Assembly: GCA_029465975.1 (NCBI GenBank)
Contig: CM055730.1
Span: 17,713,918-17,777,917, forward strand
DNA: 64,000 nucleotides
Source: Dallia pectoralis
Lineage: Eukaryota > Chordata > Actinopteri > Esociformes > Umbridae
Direction: 5' to 3'
Shown here: one piece after another, positions 13,001 through 26,884 of the stretch
How positions within the stretch are numbered: position 1 is the first letter of the stretch
Layout of the letters: every line of letters begins with the position of its first letter
Program-made: the position numbers and the translations under genes
Notes under the pieces: generated by a model
Seen by the model: the letters and a program-made list of their open reading frames with translations, nothing else
Told to the model about the DNA's origin: nothing
Databases searched by the model: none

Positions 13001-16000
13001 ATAATACGCCTAATACATAATACGCCTAATACATAATACGCCTAATACATAATACGCCTAATACATAATACGCCCTAATACATAATACGCCCTAATACAT
13101 AATACGCCTAATACATAATACGCCTAATACATAATACGCCCTAATACATAATACGCCCTAATACATAATACGCCTAATACATAATACGCCTAATACATAA
13201 TACGCCCCTAATACATAATACGCCCTAATACATAATACGCCTAATACATAATACGCCTAATACATAATACGCCCTAATACATAATACGCCCTAATACATA
13301 ATACTAATACATAATACGCCCTAATACATAATACGCCTAATACATAATACGCCTAATACATAATACGCCTAATACATAATACGCCTAATACTAATACATA
13401 ATACGCCTAATACATAATACGCCTAATACATAATACGCCTAATACATAATACGCCCAATACATAATACGCCTAATACATAATACGCCCAATACATAATAC
13501 GCCTAATACATAATACTAATACAATACGCCTAATACATAATACGCCAATACATAATACGCCCAATACATAATACGCCCAATACATAATACGCCTAATACA
13601 TAATACGCCCAATACATAATACGCCTAATACATAATACGCCTAATACATAATACGCCTAATACATAATACGCCTAATACATAATACGCCTAATACATAAT
13701 ACGCCTAATACATAATACGCCTAATACATAATACGCCCTAATACATAATACGCCTAATACATAATACGCCTAATACATAATACGCCTAATACATAATACG
13801 CCCAATAAATAATACGCCCAATACATAATACGCCTAATACATAATACGCCCCAATACATAATACGCCCTAATACATAATACGCCTACATATACGCCTAAT
13901 ACATATACGCCTAATACATAATACGCCCTAATACATAATACGCCCTAATACATAATACCTAATACATAATACGCCTAATACATAATACGCCTAATACATA
14001 ATACGCCTAATACATAATACGCCCTAATACATAATACGCCTAATACATAATACGCCTAATACATAATACGCCTAATACATAATACGCCCAATACATAATA
14101 CGCCTAATACATAATACGCCCAATACATAATACGCCTAATACATACGCCTAATACATAATACGCCCAATACATAATACGCCTAATACATAATACGCCCTA
14201 ATACATAATACGCCTAATACATAATACGCCCTAATACATAATACGCCTAATACGCGCCTAATACATAATACGCCCTAATACATAATACGCCTAATACATA
14301 ATACGCCTAATACATAATACGCTAATACATAATACGCCTAATACATAATACGCCCAATACATAATACGCCTAATACATAATACGCCTAATACATAATACG
14401 CCTAATACATAATACGCCTAATACATAATACGCCCCTAATACATAATACGCCCTAATACATAATACGCCCTAATACATAATACGCCTAATACATAATACG
14501 CCTAATACATAATACGCCTAATACATAATACGCCCAATACATAATACGCCTAATACATAATACGCCTAATACATAATACGCCCTAATACATAATACGCCT
14601 AATACATAATACGCCTAATACATAATACGCCTAATACATAATACGCCTAATACATAATACGCCTAATACATAATACGCCCTAATACATAATACGCCCATA
14701 ATACATAATACGCCTAATAATAATACGCCCAATACATAATACGCCCAATACATAATACGCCCAATACATAATACGCCCAATACATAATACGCCCAATACA
14801 TAATACGCCCAATACATAATACGCCAATACATAATACGCCCAATACATAATACGCCCAATAATACATAATACGCCCAATACATAATACGCCCAATACATA
14901 ATACGCCCAATACATAATACGCCCAATACATAATACGCCCAATACATAATACGCCCAATACATAATACGCCCAATACATAATACGCCCAATACATAATAC
15001 GCCCAATACATAATACGCCCAATACATAATACGCCCAATACATAATACGCCCAATACATAATACGCCTAATACATAATACGCCCTAATAGATAATACGCC
15101 TAATAGATAATACGCATAATAGATAATACGCCTAATAGATAATACGCCTAATAGATAATACGCCTAATAGATAATACGCCTAATACATAATACGCCTAAT
15201 ACATAATACGCCTAATACATAATACGCCCAATACATAATACGCCCAATACATAATACGCCCAATACATAATACGCCCAATACATAATACGCCCAATACAT
15301 AATACGCCCAATACATAATACGCCCCAATACATAATACGCCCAATACATAATACGCCCAATACATAATACGCCCAATACATAATACGCCCAATACATAAT
15401 ACGCCTAATACATAATACGCCCAATACATAATACGCCCAATACATAATACGCCCAATACATAATACGCCCAATACATAATACGCCCAATACATAATACGC
15501 CCAATACATAATACGCCCAATACATAATACGCCCAATACATAATACGCCCAATACATAATACGCCCAATACATAATACGCCCAATACATAATACGCCCAA
15601 TACATAATACGCCCAATACATAATACGCCCAATACATAATACGCCCAATACATAATACGCCCAATACATAATACGCCCAATACATAATACGCCCAATACA
15701 TAATACGCCCAATACATAATACGCCCAATACATAATACGCCCAATACATAATACGCCCAATACATAATACGCCCAATACATAATACGCCCAATACATAAT
15801 ACGCCCAATACATAATACGCCCAATACATAATACGCCCAATACATAATACGCCCAATACATAATACGCCCAATACATAATACGCCCAATACATAATACGC
15901 CCAATACATAATACGCCCAATACATAATACGCCCAATACATAATACGCCCAATACATAATACGCCCAATACATAATACGCCCCATAATACATACATAATA

Positions 16001-16400
16001 CGCCCAATACATAATACGCCCAATACATAATACGCCCAATACATAATACGCCCAATACATAATACGCCCAATACATAATACGCCCAATACATAATACGCC
16101 CAATACATAATACGCCCAATACATAATACGCCCAATACATAATACGCCCAATACATAATACGCCCAATAGATAATACGCCCAATAGATAATACGCCCAAT
16201 AGATAATACGCCCAATAGATAATACGCCTAATAGATAATACGCCTAATAGATAATACGCCTAATAGATAATACGCCTAATAGATAATACGCCTAATAGAT
16301 AATACGCCTAATAGATAATACGCCTAATAGATAATACGCCTAATAGATAATACGCCTAATAGATAATACGCCTAATACATAATACGCCTAATACATAATA
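10050..16400. repeat. 16-bp satellite array, ~6.3 kb (~390 copies)
   Basis: Continuous array of 'taatacataatacgcc' and its one-base variants: 17-bp units with an extra C, 'cccaatacat' units and 'aatagataat' units. Variants are zoned: mixed units to ~14710, homogeneous 'gcccaatacataatac' at 14712-15060 and 15217-16170, and 'aatagataat' units at ~15085-15180 and 16168-16375. The long minus-strand open frames (up to 339 codons repeating YWAYYVLGVLCIGRIM) are artefacts of a stop-free unit. The true length may differ, since such arrays are hard to assemble. Confidence 0.97.
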
Positions 16401-17385
16401 CAGGAGAAACAGCTCACAGCATACAACAACCATTACCAACAGAGTTCAGAGAAACATTCCATCTACAACGGAGTTGACACGTCATTCTGAGAGTGGAGAA
16501 AAATGGTGGGATACAGAGAGTAAGGTGGGGACAGCCAGATGGTCCAGTCATCCATCCTCCTGAAGGAGCACCATGGTGTGTGTGTGAGTGTGTGTGAGTG
16601 TGTGTGTGTGTGTGAGAGAGAGAGGAGATCCATGCCAGATCACACCTCCCCATGTGCCTCCACACCTCAGATATGGAGCCCCTCCAATAAGATACAGGCT
16701 GGAGGTCGTCCAGAGAGATGTGGCTTCAGAGCGTCGGCACAATCTAATGTGCTCAGATGGGCCCTAATGTCCCACTGAGGTAGTGAGGACCGTCCCTGAG
16801 TGGCTGGACCATCTCTCTCTCCCGGCTCCCCTTCTCGGTGGAGCTGTCTCTTTCCCCAGCCAGGCTGGATGTCTTTGATTCAACAGCACAGCAATTTTTG
16901 TAAAAGTAAAAGCCAACAACCCTGAAATTGCCAGCAGTGACAAATGAGAAATCTACATATAGACCACTCTATCGTACTGTAATCAATTTGTGGATCATTT
17001 TAAAAGATGATATATGATTTACACCAGGGCTTCCAGATATACAGGACAGGATTACACAATGCAAGTCCAAACCTATTAAACATGTCAACATGTGTTCAAT
17101 GAGGTGAATGGAACTCTGATATCACTGGGTGTAAAGGCAGTGGATCTATGATAGACCGTTTATGTAACCTATTTATTAATGCAGGCCGTCTGGTGTTGGT
17201 ACCTGGGGAGACGAGTTTGACACTCATTCTACAACCGTCATGCCAAACAAATATACAGCATCGTGGTCCAAACTGAAATAATTCAGAAGCAAGAGAACGG
17301 CAAGACTTCTGAAATAGGGGGAAATTCCACCGAGGGGAATACGCAGTGTTATACAGTGTTCTGGAGTTCTAGGGATACGAACACC

Positions 17386-17448
17386 AATGAGAACGCCAAT
17401 GAGAACACCAATGAGAACGCCAATGAGAACGCCAATGAGAACGCCGCA
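17386..17448. repeat. 12-bp minisatellite, ~5 copies
   Basis: Tandem 'gagaacgccaat' with one 'gagaacaccaat' variant, about five copies. Near-random DNA surrounds it. Confidence 0.8.
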
Positions 17449-19746
17449 TTCTAGAGTTCTTTTCCGATGACACCCGTAAACCAGCAGAGCTAAATTGTCT
17501 CTGAACTTTCTCAAAGAAAGAAATAGAGAAGACAAAAGAAAGATGTAGATAAATGGAAGCGTATGCTTTAGACCACACTCGTCCCTAGCCAATACCGTTC
17601 AAGTGGCGACGTGGTGGGCCTTGTGTGGCGTTCGGTAATCGTACAGAGATGATCGTAGGAGCTCAAGCAACACCACCCCTTGTGCTGATCTCACAAGCGC
17701 GTCTGCACATTCATTAGCCTCCTACAAGGCACATATGCAAATAAGGCCATAATGAGAGAATGGGGGTGTGTGAAGGTGGGAACTGGGCAACCTTGTCACC
17801 CCTGCTTCCATGTCTGCATTGGTGGTAAAAAAGGACCGGGGTAAATGAGAGGATAGTGAATGGGTGTGACCCCAACGCAACCCTTCAGATGTGGGGGAGG
17901 GGCTAAATGCCAATGTGGATGGGCAGGGAACCGTGGTAACCGGGACATGGCTGACGCAACAATTGGTTTAGGAAATTCTACATCCCAGCAGACCCCCCCC
18001 CCAGACAAGACACAAACGCAGCAGAAAATAAGTTGTGAGTCAAACAGACCATACTACGGCTTGTCATTCACGTTCTGTTTTAGGCTGAAATAGATTGAAT
18101 AGCTGAATGAACTGACCCATGAATGTGCAAGAGAAAGACCACATAGATATGAACTAGACTGGAGAATATCTGTCCCATTGAGGGTTTGAGTTGCCTAAAC
18201 GTCTGCGTCACAGTTACTTTCAAATTGATTATGTTCGCAGAGAAGAGTCAATCTGCGAGTGCAGAACGCCAAAGAACAACCGCCCCGTCGCTAGAAACAC
18301 TAGATAGAATAAGTAGCAAATGAAGTAACAACCGTAACACCAAGCACAGTCAACCTTGTTGGCCCCAAGCAGGAGAAACGTATAGCACCTACTGTAACTA
18401 CAGTCGCTTATCTACTTGTGCTAATAACCAATAGAAGAGGGGCGGGACTTATCCCAGGGCGTCTCTACACTGGGCGTTCCATCCCTGCCGCAGCATGCAG
18501 ATGGATCATACTGTGTGAGTGGAGCATGTTTCTGAGTTACTGTAGTCGTCTCTGCAGTGAACTTTCCCTAAACCGTTAATGGTTCTACCAGCCAGGCCCT
18601 GTCTCCAGTTTCCCCCTCCCTCCGGTCCAGCTTTTATTTACATTTGAGACCAATAGCTCTCCGCCTCTGTGAATGAATCAGCTGTTCTGTTCTAATAGAT
18701 TCCCTGTGTCCCCGTCTGTGTGTGTGTGCCCACAAACACCTGCGTTAGCGCTTAGCTGTTGTAATCGCATTTTCGGACATAATGGCTGACGTGGTGTCCC
18801 GTCTGTGTTTCAGTGATGTCCTGGCAACCCCCAGGACCTCAAACCCAAAACTCTCTGATCTCCGCAGATCAACTCTGCCGATCCGAATGATAGTTTTGAG
18901 TTGAATGCCAACCCAGGGATGGACACTGATGATTTAACCTCAACCTGGGACTTGTCAGACCAGTGGGGGCCTGTCTAAAGTTACACAGTGGCAAAAACTT
19001 GGAGACACAGAGTAAACGAGTCACGAAACATAAAAAAAGTATAAACACAATTATGACTCTGGATAATAGCATTGGCTGAATGACATTCCAAGTGCTGTAT
19101 GACACGGGACGAAGGCAAAGTAACAAAGTACAAGCCCAAAGATGCATTACACGGTTTAAATAACAGACCGTTCACATAGGAGGAGAGGTCAGTGAAGCGT
19201 GGCGTCTAGAGAGAAACCAATCCCTTCTACAGGTGTCTCTGTTCCCTTTTAAATAGATGTCCTACTGACAGAGAAGGACACCATCATCCAAAACAATCAC
19301 AACAGTATGATGTTTGCGTCCATTTGGTATGTCCGTCTACAACGAGAGGATTCAAATGACTCTTTGTACACTACAGGTCTATACAGAATAGGGGGCTATT
19401 TAGAAGACACACCATCCTATGATCTGTCCCACCAAATACTACTAATAATAAAATGTATAATAATAAGCAGATATGAATCATTCTGAGATGTTGGAATGGA
19501 TCAGATCAAAAATGCCCTTCTAAACAGTAAAAGGACCACTGAAGAAGAGTTTGTCATACGGCACACCGGCCATACGGTACATCGGCCCATGCTGATGTGT
19601 ATTCCCGGATGCTTTGGAGAAATTACGAGCATCCTACAAATCAGAGCTGAGTAGAACAGAGTCGAAAGGAACATGGTAAAACGAACAGAGCGGATCAACG
19701 TAGAACACGGAGTAAAAGAAACGTAGTAAACGTGTCATTATGTTAC

Positions 19747-19846
19747 CTTGTATCTCATCTTGGGACAGGAGTGAATGTAGAAGCCCAGATAGTAGTAGCA
19801 CAGTTTGGGGGATTGTTTCTGCAGCTGCCTGGTGAAGGTGATCTCC
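19747..19846 (-). CDS. ate1: ate1 exon 10, last visible exon
   Basis: 100 nt, acceptor TGCTCCAG, donor AAG|GTAACA. It encodes EITFTRQLQKQSPKLCYYYL then GFYIHSCPKMRYK, ending at a codon boundary just before the family's GQYRPSDLLCPETY segment. That next exon was looked for by eye on the minus strand down to position 1 and not found, so the following intron appears to be at least 19.7 kb and filled with satellite DNA. Confidence 0.93.
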
Positions 19847-22838
19847 CTGGAGCAAGAAACAGGACCAGGTTTAGTCACACAACTGCATAATAAACACATC
19901 TACAAGGGATTTCTACTGCCAAACACTCAAACTGTTCGTTTTTCTTATTGGCGGCAGTAGCTGAGGACTTATTCCATCTGTCAAATTTTATTCGTCAGCC
20001 AGACATTCAATTCTATATATTTGTTTGACCTCTATACCATATCAAACATATTTTATCTAAAATATATATTTTTTATAAATCTGTTGTGAAGAAGAAACAA
20101 TCATTCTGACTAAAAAAGTTGGAAAATCTTATCAACCCGTAATACACTTTAAAATTAGAACCATCAGAAAAAATAAATCATAGTAGACCATTTCAAAATT
20201 TAAATTAAATAAAAAAGAGCCTCTGTAATTTGGAAGTAAACGGTTGTCAATTCCCTATAGACGGACAACTACAATACAGTAAAGCATTTGAAAATCTGAA
20301 CAGAGAATGGCATCTCAGAATACAGAACATGTCTTGGTTTCTTCACGTCTTCACTTCATTCGCCGTTTCTCCGTTAATTGCATCCTTTTTTAAGCCTTTT
20401 TTCCTCTACTTTCTCACTCCCCTCCATTTCCTCTCCACATCTCCACGGCTAAATACTTCTCCTCGGCAGGGCCTTTTGTTGTCAAGCCCTACCCCGATTA
20501 AATAGAGGGGTGAGATCTCTTTTTCTTACAATTTTTTGTCTTAAGAGCAAGTAAAATAAAGGAATAAAAAAGATGCAATGGAAAAAAAGAGAGCCCGACA
20601 TATGAAGAAGAAAATAAAAGGAAAGATGGGGGAGGCCGCGGAGAGAAAGCGGGTTGGAGGAGAGGTGCTAGAAGGTCAGCCGGTTAGCTGCCAGGTTCCT
20701 GGGTTCCCATCCCCTCGTCACAAAGGGCCGAACCAGGGTTGAATGGAGGGGCGCGATCGGGAGACGTGAGGGGCCCATTCACAAAGAGAGGACCCCCCAT
20801 CACCCCCCCGTGGCAGCAACTTCGCTCTGCCATTATCCTCTCTTCAGCCATCTGACGCTCCCGACAAGCCAATTACCAAGGCCTCCGCTGTCCAGCTCTG
20901 ATTCATATGAATGCATACCGCGACATCGCACCTTGGCTTTAGATGTGTGTATGTGTGGGGGGGCACGCTCACAGCACAGAGCCGGGCGCAAACTGCCACA
21001 AAAGACGGCACTCACTGGATCAATCCACTCAAGGACACATGACCAGTTGGTACGGGAGATAATCTATGAACTGATCATTAAAAACCAACAACTGCAATAA
21101 AACAGACAACCCAAAAAAGGCAACATCTATTATCTATCAACATCTACCAGTTGTTGAATAAATCCAAAATCCAATTAGAAACTAAATCGCACATTTTGAA
21201 CCCAGACACACACATACACACCGGACACCAGCTGCCGTTTAGACAGGAGTGCCTTATGCAAAACCAGCACTTGTCCAATCCCAATTTATCCCATATTTCC
21301 CTTCTCTTAAGGGCCTCTTTTCAACACCCCGTCTCCGGTTCCGAGTACAGAACCACACCTTCACAATACACACTCACCCAATGGAAGCCATCAATCTACA
21401 CAATTACAGCCTATCGATTAAACACACACACACACAAACACACCATCTGTAAATTGACTCTTCACTTGATCCTGTAGCCTCATTATGTCCCAACGCTATT
21501 TGCATTTGTGTCGTGTGTATTTACTGTCTAAATGCAAGTTGTCCTGTAAATTCCTTCCCTCATCTTGGCCATTGCAAATGAGAATTTGTTCTCATAAAAT
21601 AAAACACACACGCTCATGCATGCAGTATTTAAACGAGTATAAGAGCCACATATTTGACAGGGTGAGTGGTATAAAGTGCAAGCCAAACTAATGAAACGCT
21701 AGGACCTGGTGAGTATAAACAGAGTTTTTTCCTTCCCACCGGCCCGGTTTTTCCAGGGCTTCGTCTTACTAGCCGGGAGCTACTGAGAGACTCCTGTTAC
21801 TGTTGGAGTCCCACTACCGGAATAGCACCAGGAGAAATGGGCTCCTCTTAGGAGCAGGGTGTTCCTTCGCATAGGTAATGTGCTCACACACGCACGCGTA
21901 CACACACACACCCAACTCGGGATCACCCAGTCCGTCCACATCTGTGCAGAAATATTTTTAAAGACTCTCTCACATTATTGGGTTTCACTAGAGAAGATGC
22001 CAGATGTGTGTGTGTGTGTGTGTTTACCGTGTGGAATCCCATTGTACAGTTGAATATACCTACAAATTGACAGAAGACCGGCAGAAGCGACGAGCGAAAC
22101 AGAAGAAATGAAAAAGATCAGCCCGCACCAACTCCCTCCCTCCATCCCTCTTAGGGGGCCACTGACCTGAGAGCAGAGTAGGAGCCCAACGACAGAGAGG
22201 CAAAGTCGGGGTGATAGTACAGATAGACAGAGGACACGCAGGTGGGCAGCACATCCACCACTCCCACAGCCACGAGACGACCGTCCAGCCAGTACTGTTG
22301 GTGGAAGGAACCGTAGCCCGTCTCTGGACCGTCCGGAGACGTCGCCGCCTAGTGGAGGGAGAGAGAATTACATGCATTTGTTCTCATACTCCTCACACAT
22401 TGTTACGAAAAATCTGTAGTATCGGGCATGTCTTTTGTTTTATAACGAGTGAAATCCTATTTTTTCAGTTTTCTTGTTGTTGATTTGAATTGCTATCATA
22501 CACATTCTTGACACTTTGGGTAGAAATGCAAATTCCTATGATACGGTTAGGCCCAAAATAACTGAAGCGTATTTAATGGTAAAGACAACAAATGAAAAGG
22601 GTAGAAAGAGATAGCAAAGGACACGAGAGGAGACCGGGGATTGGAGTTATTAATTTGGCTTTATTCACTCACACATACAGTACCAGTCACATGAAACTAG
22701 GACAGTATTATTTCATAATTGTGTGTGTGTGTGTGTGTATTAGTAGTACAAAGGAACAGCGTTTCACCTTTACAATGACTGGTGGGCAGTAGGACCCAAG
22801 GTCGGGGAAAAGGGGGAAAATGTGCTGTGGTGGATTTG

Positions 22839-22875
<37 letters not shown>

Positions 22876-24473
22876 AGAATGTATAGTAACTGTACCAGAC
22901 GAATCTGGGTGCCCATAGCTTGCAACGCATCACCCTGCACATGGGCTCGGTCTGTGACTGATCAAGGGGACAAGCTTAATCGAGGAAGGCACCTGGTTGA
23001 CTTTCTTGGTACAAGCTGCAGCCAGAAAACACTGGATCTGTTGTCAGAACCGGGTGTCGTTTTGAATTCAGTAAGACGTGAAATCTCTGGTCTGTCAGTG
23101 TGTCTGGCCTGTGTATTGGGTGTGTGTGCTGGGTGTTTACGCAGCCGAGACCAGTTAAGAGACTGACCCGCGTCTCACCTCACCAGACAGCCTAATGGCC
23201 GTTCTTGCCATTGTGACAACAGCCTAAACATTCCCGGCTGCTAAACACTAAAGCTGCCCGAGCACTCTGAAAATAAGGCACAAATCGCTCTCAGATGGAT
23301 GGCCTCTCCCTTCTGTTCTCCTCGCATATACCCCACCTACTTTCATTGACTGGATATCATCACAACCAACCTCCAGCAGGCAGTACTGCAGGGCTGTGCA
23401 AATGGGCAGGCCACAGTTCTGACCCCCAGTGGGTATGTCAGCCACAGCTCTACAAACACACCGCGCAAACATCTCGCAGGTGTCATTGAATACCAGAATT
23501 GAGTGCACAGTAGACAAAATACCTCCACGTTTGCCCTCCTGTTTGGAGAACTCCAGATTTTACAGCAACATTTCAAGGGAATTGAGTTTACTGGCCTTGT
23601 TGGCTTAGAGGAGAAGATAAAAGAGACGTGTGAACGCGATTTGTCACCCGTGACCTGGTCCGGTCTGAGAGAGAGCAAACGGACAGCACCTGGAGTGCAA
23701 TCGACCTGCTAACAGTGGCTAAAAGACAAGTGAACAGAACAGGCCAGTACCTACCTGATGTATGCTTCTGTTCATTCCCGAAAACGCTAAAAGGTTGTGG
23801 TAACGAGCACATCCCCAGTACTCGGTTGTTGAACTATCAATCCTCTAGAAGGACTCCAGAAGACAGCAGAACTAGAGCACTTACATTTGAGTCATTCTGC
23901 AGATGCTCTCGTCCAGATTTACAATAGAGTGCAATGGTTCATTTTTCATACTGATCGAACACAGATATGTGCCAATGAAGTGCTACACTCTCCCGACTAA
24001 AGCCACAGGGAACGTCGATAGTATTCTGTTAGGTAGACTGAGCGGAAACATCAGGACGGCATGGAAGCACGCACAATCCCGCACGCACGCACTCTAGTAG
24101 GGATGCTGTGGCTCACCTTTAAACACACAAACACCTTAAAATGTGTGTTTTTTTGGAATATCACGCAAACATCCTGCCTTTGGAAAACGTAAAAACAGAT
24201 TTACATGGAAAAAGAATAAGATATATTCACAAGCAGAAGGACTGAACCTGGGCAGGCAGAGGGCAGGTAACCTGCCAATTTTGTATGTCCACACACGCAG
24301 TAATGGAGGACTTAAACAGCTGTCTGTCTCTGAACTGTGACACCCAGGGCGGATGGGTCCCAAAATAGCGCCCTACTTCCGATGTAGTGGACTCCATCAG
24401 ACCAGGGCCTGTAACACTCGGTTCCAAGTAATACACCAATACACTGGGAACAGGTCCACTCACACCAGGTTAT

Positions 24474-24504
<31 letters not shown>

Positions 24505-26324
24505 GAGGTGGCATTTAAGGAGAAAGCTTGAGTGTGCATAGAGGTTTGTTTTGACAGGCAGTATTTGAACCACACCGCCCAGGGGTTTTGGACTGTGAAT
24601 GACCGTGAACTGAGAAAACAACAAATAACTGTCCAACAGATCAATAACAATCTCTAGGTAGGCCTGCATGTCAGTCACTCTGTACAGGGTTTATCAGAAA
24701 CACCCATCATGTATTACGTTAGACCCCATTTCCTTCCAGAACTGCAGGAATTATTTGAGGTATCACAGCAATGTGGGTGGCTGTTGAGACAACGGCATCA
24801 CAGTCACAGCAGTCAGGTATAGAAAAACAGACATAAAACTAACAGCTCGTTCGGTTCCATCACAAATAGTCTCTGTGGAATTCCCCCTGACCTCTCAACC
24901 TGCCTGACCCTGGCTCTATTTGCGCGCACACACTAACCCACTCCATAGACACACCAGCCTCTCTGCAGTCTAGTCTGAAGGCCACACCAGCCTCCCTCAG
25001 ATCAGTCAAACAGCCCTAACCTAGGAAACAATACCCACTTCCTGTATCCAGCTGGAGGACCGTTATAGAGAAAGTCCAAGGATGGGGGGGATTGTGCGTG
25101 TCTGTGTGTGTGCAGGAGGCGCATACGTCAACTACTAGGTAAGGAATGCATCATTTCAGAACTTAAAGCGCTGTATTCAAAGGTTGCTACCGCTGTAGTA
25201 CTTCAACCTGTGATGGAAGTTGGGAAAAAGGTGGTGTGTTTGTTCTCTGGTAAGTTGTGTGTGATAATGTAAGTAACCGCTAATTGACCAGAAATAACGA
25301 CTGACTAATTACTAGGACTGTCAAGACTATGACATTTTAGGTGACGAATAATTGTCCCACAAATAATTTCGATTACCAATGTTATTGTCTTTGTTATTTA
25401 TTTATTTTTACACAATTTGTGTTCTATGCCTAATAAATAATATAAGTGTTATTGTAATAATAAAAAACATGAGCCTTATGAAGTGATTTTTTACAATAAA
25501 CATTGGAACTGTATTAACATATCATTGGAATCTAATGATCATCCAAAAAAAATTGCCATAAAAGAAATAGTGATTGGGGTAAATAATCACGATCGGGCAA
25601 TTATGTAATAGGGTCGTAGGTATAACAAATCATATGGACTGGAACCTAAACCTGTATTATTGGTCATAGATATAACAGATCGTATGGACTGGAACCTAAA
25701 CCTGTACGTACCTCAAGTGGCGAGTCACACAGAAACCTCCGGAACTGCGGCCGGAACGAGGGAGGGAGTTGATGGGAGAAATGAAAGAAAAAGAGAATAT
25801 TAGTTTTGAGGTTAAAATATATATTGTAGTTAAAAGTCAAACAATTCCCTTATGGCAAGACAATATTGGGCTTGTTAAGGAGCGGTATTTCAAATGTGGA
25901 GTAAATTCAGTATGACATTGAGAGTTAAACACCCTGTTCTCCCTTTAATAAGAACCAGTGACAATATGAGCCAAATAACATGATACCCCATAACCTAGAT
26001 TTATAAGTAGAGATCATGAGGTGCAACCGGCCGCTATGTAACACCGTCAGTAACGATGCAATACAGAGTCCTTCCATTTTGACACTTGTTGAAGGTTAAG
26101 ATGCCAGTGTCATAGTGAACACTTGTTTCTCTCGATCCCTATCGGTTTGTTGAGGTCTCGTTTTGTCTCGGTGACGCCAGTGGGCTAGCAGTTTAATTCC
26201 TACTGTCGACAGCTCTAGAGGGCCGCTAGCACAACGGTAGGGGGGGAACTGGGCCTGAGGCCTCAGACCACTGGTCCAAACAGTCAGCCAAAAAACAACG
26301 AACAGACACGGCCCTCGGATAATG

Positions 26325-26365
<41 letters not shown>

Positions 26366-26772
26366 ACAGACACACACACACACACACACACACAGACACA
26401 GCCACGCATTTAAGCAGAAACACACCTACAGAACTACAAGTGTGCACGGCTCGTGTTTTACACACACGCCCTGATTGGCCTCCCTCCCAGAAGTTACACA
26501 GAGTCAAGAGAGTAGAGGAATAAAAAACAATACGGTGTCGAGCAGACAGTCTTGTCTGTGTTTGTCCGGTTGCGTGTGTGTGATCCGAATGATCCATGTG
26601 TAGACTAGAAGTCCCCAGAAACCTGACAAATTGATCCCAGCTAAGATTTGTAGCCATAACATTATGGTAAAACATACAACCGGGGTTCGTTTTTAGTAAT
26701 AATATGTACACGTTATTGGGACTAGGGACTAGCCTGACAGACTGTGGGGGGGTACCTTCTATATTAGTCGGT

Positions 26773-26804
<32 letters not shown>

Positions 26805-26848
26805 AGGCCTGACCCCAGACTGTGGTGGGGAACCTTTTATATGAGACA

Positions 26849-26884
<36 letters not shown>

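Larger units (their letters stand above)
1..19746. other. Satellite-rich non-coding DNA, probably ate1 intron 10
   Basis: No exon-like coding sequence was recognised here on either strand. The region holds the arrays listed separately (1115-1290, 2304-2745, 4690-5206, 5391-6165, 7261-9198, 10050-16400, 17386-17448), TG microsatellites at 6339-6390, 6841-6880 and about 16578-16622, and a decayed retroelement tail near 3690-3765. It is placed in ate1 because the last visible ate1 exon ends at 19747 with an intact donor and the next expected exon is absent. Confidence 0.6.
22349..25711. other. ate1: ate1 intron 8
   Basis: No coding sequence recognised. It contains TG runs at ~22720-22740, 22844-22874 and 24477-24503, a possible SINE-like remnant at 23876-23945, a copy of the dispersed 'ccctatt...' repeat at 24355-24412, an AT-rich possible transposon remnant at ~25340-25612, and a duplicated ~46-bp segment directly next to exon 8. 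Confidence 0.65.

Noticed and set aside
10050..14700. Telomere-like DNA because of frequent 'ccctaa'
   Set aside because: The hexamer occurs only as part of the 16/17-bp unit; there is no run of TTAGGG repeats.
14631..16215. Minus-strand frames of 264-339 codons repeating a hydrophobic motif (YVLGVLCIGRIMYWAY)
   Set aside because: Produced by the stop-free 'gcccaatacataatac' unit; the appearance of a membrane protein is accidental.
25340..25612. Possible DNA transposon with 'ataattg(t/c)cc' in inverted orientation at both ends
   Set aside because: Only about ten bases match and the region is generally AT-rich; not enough to call an element.
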